Below, one piece after another: positions 8,924-20,200 of a stretch of DNA of 23,765 nt. The stretch's first letter is position 1; each line of letters opens with the position of its first letter. The notes under the pieces are model-generated. The model saw nothing but the letters and a program-made list of their open reading frames with translations, did not search any database and was not told where the DNA came from. A program made the translations under genes and the position numbers. This stretch comes from Botryllus schlosseri (taxonomy: Eukaryota; Chordata; Ascidiacea; Stolidobranchia; Styelidae): positions 1 to 23,765 of the forward strand of contig ATSW01009256.1 in the NCBI GenBank assembly GCA_000444245.1, read 5' to 3'.

Positions 8924-10503
8924 CAAGGGTCGGCAACCTACGGCCCGCGGGCCGGATCCGGCCCGCCAAGCGAAATCGTCCGGCCGTAATAATTAGTTAT
9001 CACAAGAATACGGCCCGCCGCTTCATAATGAGTTTCAATCTGCAGTGCAGCGCTGCATGAAAAAAATGCGGCATTGCTACGATATAATAGCAGCCTACAT
9101 CGTATTAGTCTATTGTTACGCCATAAAACGAAGGTGGTTGAAGCAGGAGATGGAGATAGACTAGACTGGATCAGTGCTTATCAATCGGGTGTATCTCGCA
9201 ACCGAAGGTGTTCCATGCTTTTTTAAAGGGGTAATCACTCTAACGGGGTGTGACAATAAAGGTGTTCTTCCTTTGCTTCAGAAACGCTTGGAGCATCTCA
9301 GACGCAATGACGGAATCTCAAAATATTCAATTATAGATAACTAGCCTCCGTATGTTAGTTAGCCTGTCTATAGTTTGGTTTTCCAGAAGGCATTGTGGGC
9401 CAAGACAAAAAACCTGAATAGTGTTTTGGCCACAATGGTGAAAACTGTAAATATGATTTTTGTCTCATCAACTGAATCAGTTACGCCAGATATTACTAGA
9501 AGCAGAGAATCAATATGGCGATGTCATGTAGGCCTATATATCTGTCATGTTCGCTCATTGAGTCGAGAAGCTATGCTTACACGAGTGTATGAACTGAGAA
9601 ATGAAATAGCAACTTTCCTCGAAAATACAAATATCGCCGACTCATAATCTTGTAATCGAAAATGGGTAACTCATCTTGCTTTCCAGATACATTTAACGTC
9701 ACATCTGAACAAATTGAACTTGCAGCTTCAGAGGAAAACAGCATCATACATGAGATATTGAGGCGCATTCAAAACAAATCTGTGACTCTGGATATGTCAA
9801 CAGTACAAAGAAAATTCTGCTCACTTTCCTATACTGGAGGAGAGAAAACCTAGTACCAACACTACATTTGTAACTGTGATACGAAATTTAATTACTGAAT
9901 ATTCACCCGCTTTTCCGACATTCCTTCTCTACAAAATGAAGTCTGACTATTCAGTACTCTGTTTAATGTGGACGCCAATACCATTGCCTGAAAATTTCAA
10001 ATGGGCCTTTCTGAAATGCGATGCAGTTGAATTGAATGACAAATTTCATACAAAGAGCATATCGCTGCATGACTTTGACAACGATTACGTTCTTGAAATT
10101 GGTCTTTAACCCAGCTTGACTAGCAATGCAAAAGAAATTGCATCGATTTTTGGAAGCACGTACGCATGCGAACAATAGTTTTGAACAATGAAATTCACGA
10201 AGAGCAAGCTAAGATCACGTATTTCGGACGTCCAGTTTGAACAGGGTCTGATTCTTGTTTCATCTGACTTGTTACCAGAAGTAGAAAACCTTTCACAAAG
10301 CAAGCTGCGTCAATTGTCACAATTATTCTCTGTCATTGAAGTGTAAATACATGTGTCTTCGGATTGGTATGATTGAGATTGCAGCAATGTCGGATGATAT
10401 ACCGAAGTGAGCGTAAAATATAGTACTAAGAAAAAATCCGGCCCGCCAAAAGGTTGTACACCCGAAATTTGGCCCGCGACTAGCAAAAGGTTGCCGACCC
10501 CTG
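8924..10503 (+). mobile_element. hAT DNA transposon, decayed, with perfect target duplication
   Basis: The terminal inverted repeats are CAAGGGTCGGCAACC at the left and the complement of CAGGGGTCGGCAACC at the right (14 of 15). They are directly flanked by an identical 8-bp duplication, GTTTAGAC, at 8916-8923 and 10504-10511. That fits hAT integration, including the T at position 2 and A at position 7 of the target. Subterminal 'CGGCCCGC' motifs repeat near both ends (8942-8970, 9012, 10440, 10471). At 1580 bp the element is shorter than an autonomous hAT, and its transposase is only partly present. The intact target duplication argues that both ends are original and that no rearrangement followed. 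Confidence 0.93.
9375..10346 (+). pseudogene. remnant of hAT transposase, GTF2IRD2/ZBED-like type
   Basis: Three pieces follow the order of this transposase family. Around 9387-9450 the frame reads KALWAKTKNLNSVLATMVK, matching the 'HQEALCAK..NLxxVMxxVVKxVNFIR' stretch. Around 9540-9630 it reads HVRSLSREAMLTRVYELRN, matching 'EVRWLSRGKVLxRxxELRxEI'. From about 10120 it reads FGSTYACEQ and, after in-frame TAG (10176) and TGA (10182), MKFTKSKLRSRISD from 10188 to the TAA at 10344-10346; this is the conserved C-terminal 'FGSTYxCEQxFSxMKxxKSKxRSRxTD' dimerisation segment. Frames change between pieces and the N-terminal zinc finger is missing. It cannot encode a working transposase. Confidence 0.8.
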
Positions 10504-10524
10504 GTTTAGACCGTATTTGTGATT

Positions 10525-10530
10525 TTTATT
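10525..10530 (-). terminator. AATAAA polyadenylation signal of the LINE
   Basis: TTTATT on the + strand reads AATAAA on the minus strand, about 390 bases after the ORF2 stop. It is the natural 3' processing signal for the LINE. Confidence 0.45.
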
Positions 10531-10734
10531 CAAGTATGTACGGTACATAAAATAGCAATAATCTCATAAAAGCAAATCTTTTGGTTTGATTCGTCCCCAT
10601 CATCGGGTCATCTCATCGCTGCCGTTGCCGAAGTCGAATTGGTAGTCGAGATCGTAGTTGAAGCCGTTGGTAGATGGCGCTCGTATGCGCGTATCGTTCA
10701 TCTTAGCTTTTGAAGTCTTCATTTTAATCGTTTT

Positions 10735-10920
10735 TGATGGTTGGTTGATGGTTAGGGTGTATGTGTGTGTGTGTGTGTGTGTGTCGGGTGTTCGGGGTGG
10801 GTTGTTGTTGGTGAGGGTGGTGGTGGTGGTGGTATGGGTTTGGTAAAGGTTGTGAGGATGGGATGGAAGGTTGGGGCGTTTGGAATAGGTTGTGGGTTGG
10901 GACAGGTTGGGTGGTCCCGC
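10735..10920. repeat. strand-asymmetric G/T-rich tract with (GT)n microsatellite
   Basis: Over about 185 bases the + strand has only a handful of C residues. It includes an uninterrupted TG run (10762-10784) and repeated GGT/GGG units (10790-10850). It corresponds to the 3' untranslated region of the minus-strand LINE, where it reads as a CA/CCA-rich sequence. Several GGG runs (10787-10825, 10873-10915) could form G-quadruplexes on the + strand. Confidence 0.8.
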
Positions 10921-11240
10921 TTAGATTTTGCGGTAGATTTTACTACGTATATCGTTGATGCGTTGGTCAATGTTGTGGGCGTATTCGTTTAGGATGTCGA
11001 GTGCATTTTTCCATTCCCACACTTGGGCTTTGACGTTTTTAAAAGCTTTTATTATCGTCGGAGCTTGCGGTCCGTCGTATACGTTGCGTATGATTTCGTC
11101 TGATGTAGCGTCGATAGCCGTTTGCAGGTCGTTCTCAAGATCCTGTATGACAAGAGAGAAAAGGTTTTTGTAAGTTGCACATCCCGCGAAGGTATTGTGC
11201 AGGGTATCTTCTTCGTGTTAGCAGAATTTGCATTTGTTTT
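10921..11240 (-). pseudogene. LINE ORF2 C-terminal zinc-finger (zf-RVT) domain
   Basis: The minus strand reads LLQNKCKFC, a TAA at 11220-11218, then HEEDTLHNTFAGCATYKNLF, giving C-x2-C...H-x(n)-C. This matches the zf-RVT pattern 'CPLC..EETLxHLFxxC'. The frame continues about 85 codons with VWEWKNALDILNEYAHN and ends with IYRKI and TAA at 10923-10921, plausibly the natural C-terminus. The single stop sits inside the finger. It abuts the RT remnant directly, so the rest of the palm, thumb and linker are deleted. Confidence 0.75.
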
Positions 11241-11255
11241 GAAGTAGGCGTCTTT

Positions 11256-12010
11256 TCTTCGTATCTCTTTCTTGTCTTATGCCCCTGGTACAATTTATAT
11301 TGGCTGCATCGAAGCCGTTAACTTCAAGGATCGCAATAGGATTATCGTATATGGCTTTGATCACGTTAAGCGTTTCCCTCGTGACGGGCAATTTATTGAG
11401 GACTTTGAAAAGCATTTGGTGGTCGACCTTATCAAACCCTTTCCGTACATCTACCTACAGTCATTATGTAACCTTCCAAGGGTTTTTCTTGGTGATAATT
11501 AGCTATTGCACTTACATTGTTATGAACCGCGTCCCTCTGTCTCCCCGGGAGTCCCGCTTTTTGTGTCTTGTTGATGTTGCTCGAAATTTCCTCAACCAGT
11601 CTGTTGTTGAGAATTTTTGCCATTACTTTGTAGTCCGTGTTTAGCAGCGAAATGGGCCGCCAATTCGCCAAATTCTTTTTGTCTTTTCCTTTGTGAATCA
11701 AGATAATTTTAGCACATTTCCAACTACGCGGTATGTTCCCGAATGGTATCGCGTTGTTAATAAGTTCCGTTAATCTCCTACCAATGCTTTGCCACATAGT
11801 GAGATAGAATTTCACTGTTAGGCCATCTGAGCCCGGTGACCTTTCCTTGTTCATTGCTTTTAGTATGTGTAACACTTCGCTAGCTGTTACTGGCAATGCA
11901 TGTTCAATTGTTCATTGTCTTTCTGCTTTATGACGTCATGCTGATACGATGATAGGTAATCATCTTGATCGGTCGGATTAATGCCATCGCATCGAGTCAA
12001 TATTTCAACT
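11256..12010 (-). pseudogene. LINE reverse transcriptase, N-terminal half
   Basis: From 11896 the frame reads MPVTASEVLHILKAMNKE, RSPGSDGLTVKFY and NWRPISLLNTDYKVMAKIL, the L1/Tx1-type fingers region. A frame change near 11445 leads into VDVRKGFDKVDHQMLFKVL, which holds the motif-A aspartate, and continues to NCTRGIRQ. The YADD catalytic box that should follow is absent because sequence jumps to the zinc finger. Upstream, INPTDQDDYLSSY (about 11985) appears to continue the homology across another frame change near 11890. The enzyme cannot be functional. Confidence 0.82.
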
Positions 12011-12060
12011 CGATAGGCGGTGTTGGAAACCATGGTATCACGCGCAAATATCCGAATACC

Positions 12061-14081
12061 CGAACGGATGAATAAATGTACAATGTACAAGACAATTTAA
12101 CGAAACAACGGGACAAAACCCAGTTTTTATACAATCTCGAGGAGTGTTAATCAAGCTATTCAGCACGATGGGGTGTAGAATACAGGAGTGACTCAGAAAT
12201 CAGCGCTGACCTCCGGTGAACCAAGAAATGCGATGTTTCACATCCGATTTAGCGAGTAGCAGATTGTCGGGTGTGGGATTCAATCGCAAAAAAATGAAAC
12301 GGCGTAGTCCTCCAATATCTAGATTGGAACGATTCCCCCGGGATGTTGGATTAATGTTCGGGGTTTACTGTGCTTTACTTTCAAATGAATGTTTCCAAAG
12401 GCTCCCATTCGTGCCTGAAATTGCTTCGAAATGCTGAAATGCGTTTCGAGCTCATTGCGCTTTGCGGATACGAGTCGAAATGTCATGAGAGTGACGTTAT
12501 AATCGAATCGCACGTTTATGTCGTTCGCGCAATGTCTGTAATGGATTTGCTTTAGGTTAGGCAGTGGAATGTTTTACATCCGTATCGTGATGAGTATTTC
12601 AGCCTGGTTACACCATCCCGTAGTTGCAGTGCATAGTTACATCTTCGCTTGACAGATGTGTGATAGCGGTTACAGGCTGTTCGCGTGTATAATCTAAGTG
12701 CTGCGTTGCGAAATGAGATTGTTGCTCTGTTTGAAAGGTTGCAAGCTCCTGAACGAACGATCGTATAGAACGCTGTTACTCTATAATTCAAATCTGCGTT
12801 TATCTTGCTTTCGCTATTGTGATCGTGCGGGATATCGCATCCCTGGATGATCGAAACCTGCAATCTTTCCTACATTGGTTGGTGGAGTTTTTGTTCTTAT
12901 TCGGGTCGCGCTTCGTATCAAGGCGATAAGTGGCGATTGTGCCTAAAACATTACGGCGTGGAAGCATATTCTCTTGTCTGTATTTGTNTNTANCCATTGG
13001 TATATAAACACACAGGTGAACGAGGTGAGGATCGATAGTCAGGTTTGCGTCTGTTCAATAATTCACGCAGCGGAAACATTGCGCTCCGGGTATGTGGATT
13101 GGTGATGCGCACGTTGATTGCACTAATTTCTGCCGACCCACGGTATTAGGAAGTAATAGGCACGAATTCTATGCGGGTAACGTTCGTTTTTCGTGGTTGG
13201 GACATTCGTCTGTGTCAGTGTGGATTTAAATGAGAGGCAAAGTTGGCGTTGGTCTAGTGATGTTCATTCCGACACCAGGATGTGTTTAGTGCTTACTGCA
13301 CAGTCATTATTGTAGTAGAGTGTAAACAACACATGAGCTACAACTGGATTAGGCACTGTTTTTGTGCAATGATGAGTTATCTCCAAGTAGCGTTCAACAA
13401 CGTCTTCATTGATGACTTGCCGCCGAGAGAAATTTATAGTTCCGTTTTTACTAACTTTGAGTAGAGTTCAGCTCGCCCAGGCAGCCCTTGTAGCTAACTT
13501 CGTCTATTCTTTTACATTATTAAGTTCAATTGCAAACAGCCTCGGACCATTATATCAACTTGCCCTTCTCATGAATAAGTCAAGGATCCCTGTCTAATGG
13601 AACTACTGTATATATGAATATCAATAGCTCAAACTTCCTCAAATGGAAACATTAGTACTCTATGGTAAAGTTTGCACAAGCAATCACTGTTACTGCATCC
13701 CTTTGAAAATTAAATTAGAAGCTGTTATGCTGATAAGATTGCTTCAAAGCATCGCATCCTGTGGTTTGTATCAAATATTTATTGAGATAAATTGATAATA
13801 TCAATCACCATTGTGGGATTGTGCGCATATTGTATTTCGGAGTCAAGTACCAGCTATCTGTGTTGATTTTGTTCTTGATCAATTGAATCTAAGTAAGACT
13901 CGTATGCTTGCCTCGCAAAGATCAGGAACTTGGAACACCCAACTGTATTCATGAGCATGATTAGATAGTAGGTTCATAGATGCGTTATGTTACATAGGAA
14001 TTATAGCTTATAAAGGGATTTTTTGTTTGGTAACGTTCAAGCCGGCTTATCATGATAACATGGAATGAAATGTTTTCACAG
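12061..14081. other. non-coding stretch upstream of the main gene's exons
   Basis: No supported exon, RNA or transposon. Three ambiguous bases occur at 12988, 12990 and 12993. CpG-rich patches at about 12200-12560 and 13030-13260 could hold an alternative promoter or 5' untranslated exon of the + strand gene, but I see no core-promoter element that I would trust. Confidence 0.4.
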
Positions 14082-14280
14082 AAACAGAACACTGCAGACC
14101 TAGCAATAGAAACGAACCCAGAAGGAGACGGTTCTGAGAATCAAGATCAAAGCATCGTTCGCTCTCCACCTGCGGGAACGAAGGAGACTCCCAACTACAA
14201 GGCTAGCATTGACCTCGAACAAGCAAAAAAATTATTTGAGGCCGACACTTCTTCACCTCGTAGCGGCCGGTCGAGCAGAT
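14082..14280 (+). CDS. exon: module 1
   Basis: Acceptor TTTTCACAG and donor GTAAGT. It enters in phase 0 and leaves with one base of a codon. It begins KQNTADLAIETNPEGDG and then carries module 1 (14151-14246): SIVRSPPAGTKE, NYKASIDLEQAKKLFEAD. A Ser/Arg tail leads into the RS-rich next exon. Confidence 0.82.
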
Positions 14281-17200
14281 GTAAGTTATCTAATCGGTTA
14301 ATCGTAAATTGCATGCATGAATAAAAATTTAAACAGTATTGGGCCCCGGGCGGGGCCATATATGCGTATCGTGTTCAGTTAGGAAATCACTTTTGACCTG
14401 GATGGAAACATGCTGCAAATCCAGTCAATTTTCAGTTAATTGATGATTCGGTCCACCGTAGTCTGGCTGCTCGCCTGTATTATTGATAGCTGCAATATAA
14501 AAGATAAGATGCAGAGTTGCTTGCATAATTAATTATATGGCAGAGTTGAATGATAGGAATAATTTAGTTGTATGGATTACATGTGCCCACGTGCAGTGTG
14601 TTCTTGGTTATCTTACTGATAAACACATAAACTTTTATCTTTCAGCTTCCAGCGCCAGCTTTCGCCGTAGATCCCCACGCAGCCAATCTACTCCTTCTCC
14701 GGTAAATCGTGGCCGTCTCTCTGTAAGCTCCTCCAAATCTCCGTCCCCCGTTCGTACATCGTCTCGTAACTCAAGCTCGTCGAATCGAGGGTCTTCTCCC
14801 CGAGGCAGGTCTCCGAAAAAGTTTGGTGATCCTGACGTGGTCGTGTTGGAACACGCGGAAGTGAACTATTACTACGAGGACAACGACTCTCGGTTAATAT
14901 CGAAAAGCAAAAGCCCCAATCGCAGTCATACGTCTGATGAGATGAGCGACGCGGAAGTTGTCAAACCGCCACCCGCTGGCACTAAAGAAGAAGCCGATTA
15001 TGTCCCATCTGTGGACCTCCGATCAGTCCGTAGTATGTTTGAGCGTAGTAAGGTGAGATGTGTGATTCTGTATATATATGAATCTTGTTTTGCATCCTAC
15101 TTAAGAGTCAAATTCTGCCATCAAACTGACAACTGGGCCAGCGTTAATATCCAAATATAATGTTTTCGTAATTCTTTCACATACATCCTTATCAAATGAA
15201 TCTTTCAGCAATGATCCTGTTGCATTAAACTGCAATGCACATGTCCTCAAATTGCATTCATATCATTGTTGCAGGTCCATATATATTGCTCGACTACTAA
15301 TTTGTACAGTGATGATGGTTGCAATATGTGTTTGGGTAAATCGGTTTGATGCACATCCAAGTGTACCGTAGGTGGTCGTCAATACTCTTATTGCAATTGC
15401 ATATTTTGTGTCTGCATAATTTATGTTACTCTCTAAATATTGCTCAGGGACGGTTCTTGTCACGCGTATGGGTAACATGATCATATTTATATGTTTTTTG
15501 TGTTTTCTCTGTCGCTAAGGAAGCGGACTTAACTCCTAAACCAGTGCCCAAGAAACCTGTTGCTGTCAAGAAGTCTGACCCGGTTTCAGCAGACAATGCG
15601 TCAGAACCTACTGAGGTCATTCGATCCACGGTTGCTGGAGCAAGAGTGAGTTGTTTATGGATTTGAGTAAAGTTAATGACTTGATGCAAGCTCGTCTGTC
15701 TAAGGTTCTAGGTTTTATAAGTGGAATAATCTTGCTAAACGCCGTTCATCTGGTTTTTACAATGCTGGTATGGAACTCTATTTTTACCTGCTTGTGGTTT
15801 GGTTGTAACCAGAACATGCCACTATTCCAATAACCAGTCTTTCATATCCTCCATTATGACGAGAGGTTAGTTTTAGACTCGAGCCTTGAGGGAAGTTAGT
15901 CTTTCCCGATTTTTGCAAAGTATGCTTAGACAGTCCTTCACTTATTGCCTCGGATGAACCCTTAGCAATCTTCAAACTGTTGCTCAGCGTTATTTTTTCT
16001 GAACAGGAAGAACCCGAGTACGAGACCGCTATTGATATCAAATCGGCACGTTCTATTTTCGAATCTCCGAATAAAGTTGAGAACTACGTGCCGAAGAACA
16101 AAATAAGACAGCGTGAGGAGGAGGCGAGACGGCAACGGGCTGCAGCGGCCGCTGCCTCCCCGCGCAGCAGCGAATCCAGCGAGGCATCCAGCGTCGACGT
16201 GGTGCGGACGCGCGATAAATTGAGCCTGATCAAAATACTGAATGGTGACTAATTACAGATCAAATCTAGCGAACCGGGTGCAAAGGATGACATGGAATAT
16301 CAAGTTGATTTGAAAGCTACCAAGAAGCTTTTTGAAGGTGGCCGTGCTCCAGAACCTATCAAGTAATAGATATCTTTATTTATCTTCTTCGATGGTGTTG
16401 TTTAAGAATATTGTGTGATTCGCAGACGAGAAACATCGAGGTCCAAACCAAAATATGTAGAAGTCGGTGCGGATGTCATTCGACCGGAGCCTGCTGGAAC
16501 GAAGGAAGTGGTCCAGTTTGAGAAGTCCGCTGATCTTCTGTAAGTTGATTTTCCATACTGCTTGGTTATATGAACGGATTGAATTAATCCTTCTGCGTAT
16601 ACTAATTTGTTGTATGTAGTACAATTTTGAAAATATCCAGCAACAGTAATCTGTGAAATCTTTGTCTGGTTCGGTCTCTGACAACCTGGCTGTCCCAGCA
16701 TGTAAAATTAATGTGTCGACAGGTCGGCCAAGAAGCGATTTGAGAGTACCAGCCACGAAGATGTTGAAGATGAATCGAAACGTAAAGACCCCATTGATAT
16801 GCAAGAGGAGAAGCGCCTGGTCATGCAGAAAGATCAGGAGGTCAAGGAGGAAGTGCATCAGGTAGACTCTTTTTCATTGCGACGCGCCCATAATTGGGTT
16901 ATAGGACGGCTGGTATGTGTTCTGTCAGCATGAGTAATTAGCAAAATTTCTGGTAGAAAATAGTTTACCTCCGACAACGAAGTATGATTGTTCCAATTTC
17001 CTTCCCGTAGCGACACACCAGCCAGAGTGATCTCGCAACAGAAAATGTAATGTCGAGCCCTGACCGAAATATCACCAAGATATCGGCGGTAGAAATCACG
17101 ATGACATCCGTCAAGAAGGTGTGAGTGATGCCAATGCTGCGATACGCATTGTCGTAACATTGCTGAGACTGAAAAGCTTTGCTGCGCACAGCGTGGGTGG

Positions 17201-20200
17201 CATAGAACTCTCCAAAAATTTATGGCGGCGTCTTTTGGAGGAACATACCTGCTTACGCATAACGTTTGCATTACTCTATTAAATCTTACATGTACGATTC
17301 CGGTGACCTTTTCCTGACCAGTTTTATTTTCAAATACTTCTGTTGAATGACTGGCAATTAGCATGGCCAATGTTTGCTCGGTGATGTGTGATTTATCGTG
17401 AAATACCATAAATCACGAATAATGCTTCAGTCCGCCGAAGATACGGATAGCAAGGCGACTGGCGACGATTTAGTCGTGGATCGTGTGGAATCGGACGAAT
17501 CTGATGAAGCTCAGCTGAGTAATGCTGCAAACGACTCGTCGGTCAAGCGACATTCCGTGTCGTCTGAAGATTTGGTAGAAAAAGACGGCATCGACGAGGA
17601 TTTATCATATCACGATGCAGAAGATCAGCTACATTCGGAGGGAGTTGATAACCCCGACGATTTTGAATCTGTTGCGAATCCCGAGTCGGAGCAAGAACAG
17701 CTCTTGAACAATTCCGATAAAGAAACTGCATATAGTGAAGGAGAGCGCGAGGCGGAGGTTTGCTAATTCTCATGCATGCTCGAATCTTTGTGTTTGTACT
17801 TCGTACAAGCTTATCAGTTAGAGATGTAATGCTTACCTGTAGTGGGAGAACGTGCTGTGCATGAAAAATCTTGTAGAATTTGTACTTCTGCTCTAACTTT
17901 TGCTTTCCCTCCATTCCTGTATCTCACTTGCATGATAGATACTTTGAACTCTTCAGTAAATTCTACTCTTGACACGGTTAGAGAAAACACCACAGTCAAT
18001 TTGTCGGTTTGTACATGAGATGATAATTTGCTGCAAGCTCATTCTATGTTCATAGTTGAAACTTGAAACCCACCATCAGTTGATGTGGCTGTGGCACCTT
18101 AAATTTCTGCTGAACTAAGTTGTCTGGAATGGTCATGCGCATATAATGTCCAGTGATTGAGGCAAATTTGTCGTCTGCCAACTCAAATTAAACTCTATGT
18201 AAGCGATGGGTTACTTTGAACCTGTCAAATACTCGTCTGACTGTTTGCCAAGAGTATTGACTCGGCTTTTAGCTATTGTCCTCATGAAATCTTGCATATG
18301 TGCGTTTTCCTCTTCACTTCTAGGTGTCTCCATCGAATTATTTTCACGGATATTTCTTCCCTGTCTTGAACTTTCCTCTTATTCTTGTCTTCCTGTTGCT
18401 GCTTTCCGACTTTCCTGATCCTTTCCGTCTGCCAGGTACCTTACTGCCTTCGTTTTTCTATCGGTGACCACCCGATTTTTCTCTGCAGCAAGAAGAACCA
18501 GCGGCAGCGGTGGTTCCGGTGCGAGTAGCGATAACGGAAGACTTGGGAGAAAAGCAAGGTCGGTGACGTGAACTTGTGGTGATTAACAAGAATTGCGTGT
18601 CTAGCCGGTTCTTGTTGCAGAAAATGATATTGCTCAGGAGTACGAAACTTACACCAATGTGATTGATTACAGTGAAGAAGTTCAGCATCAAGCTGTGAGT
18701 TAGTTATTTGTATTGGATTGCTGGATTTCTTGACTTTCACTCTCAAAATCAGAGTTGAAGTAGCGTTACTTGAATGCATTTGAGTAACGAAGTGATGTAA
18801 ATGGTAAATTATCTATTCAGTTTGTGATAAGGAATATATTTCCGTATCACTGCGATGATTTTGCTGAATAATGACGTGCAATTCTGTCCAGAAAAGTCTC
18901 GAGTATGCTTCTAATTCCCGGAGCTGGATAGAAGTTGTTCCAGTGGCAATATTTCCGGAGAAAGTAACACAGTTTTTTTGCTTAATTGGTCAAGTGTCCG
19001 TGAAAACTGGTTGAAATATAGTCATTAGTTACTCGGGTGAAGATATTTTTTGTGTGAAAACTGTTGTTGAGCTATAAGCGCTAGAAATATATTTTCAGCA
19101 CGCAAAATTTATTCTTTCTTTTGCTACCATTTCCTATATTTCTTCCATCTAGATTTTCCTTATCCCGTGGGATACCCATTCTTCTTCCTCTCTCTTCTCA
19201 CACTTCCGCCATTTCTGAAGACGGATGTCCTTCACGTCTTATCTCTATGGCACGACACGACGGATGAAGATGCTTTGTCGGGAATATCTGCCTTTAAATT
19301 TTTCGTGTGCAGACTTTAAAATTCACAAGCAAATGCCACTTAAATTTCACGTTTAACACAATTAGGGATTCTTTGTTTGATTTTCGTAGCCTACCAGCTA
19401 CTACTCTGTAATTGAAAACATTGCACAGTAATCACAGTCCCTGTTATTGTGTTCTATGTAATGTCGTTAGATATATTTGACGCGGTGGTCGGTGATGGCC
19501 CTGATGACAAAGTCGAAGAAGTTTTTCCATGATTACATCATTCGCTCAATACTGTATCTTTATACATACATATAGACTCTGGGTTTGAAATGCAGTCGCC
19601 TTTCTTTCCGTGTGTCTATCTTTTCCGTCCGTTTCAGTCGAGTTCTGACAGCGAAGGCGACGACAACGCTAAAGAAACGCCGGTGGTTAACGGCAACAAT
19701 ATCCCCGAAAACGGATACGAGGAGCCCGTAGCGCCGCAAGAGAGCAACGAATCCGGCAAAGGACTTGTCAATACGGACGAGGCGCTTGCCCCTAACGGTC
19801 AGCAGGAAATCGCAGGTAAAACCCACACGAAGTCAGACAGCTCGTTAGACAGCGGGGATCGGCCCGACAGCAAACCACGGCAGTTGGATCCCTTTGATTT
19901 CGGTGATATCGTCGGACCACCGCAACTGCCTACCGAGGAAGTGAAAAGCGACCCGTTTGTTGTTAGCTTTGATCCCGTGCCGTCTGCGCCCGCGCCGCCG
20001 CCGCGGGGTAGTAAGGCAAAGAAAACACCCGCTCCTAAACCAGATGCGAGCAGCAGTAGTAGCGACGATGATGACGCGAACACACCGCACTTTAGTTATC
20101 CGTTCGGAGATGATGATGCGCACCAAACAGGCGCCGCTCCCAGTAACGGCTTTGATATGTTAGGCCAGATTCAATCAAACGCGAACACAAAGCCAGCCGC

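Larger units (their letters stand above)
10525..12060 (-). mobile_element. L1/Tx1-like LINE, 5'-truncated and internally deleted
   Basis: On the minus strand the order is the front of the reverse transcriptase (about 12010 to 11270), the C-terminal zinc-finger domain (about 11240-10921, TAA stop), a CA/CCA-rich 3' untranslated region (10920-10735), and an AATAAA-type signal at 10530-10525. The 3' end lies just outside the target duplication of the hAT at 8924-10503. The 5' part of ORF2 (endonuclease) and all of ORF1 are absent, as expected for a 5'-truncated insertion. The exact ends and target duplication were not found. Confidence 0.78.

Noticed and set aside
16858-17409. 183-codon minus-strand open frame
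   Set aside because: It lies antisense to an exon and two introns of the + strand gene, shows no domain, and its composition looks like the chance complement of coding sequence.
19799-20126. minus-strand open frames over the last exon
   Set aside because: Shadows of the repetitive, GC-rich DPF/Ser/Asp coding sequence on the + strand.
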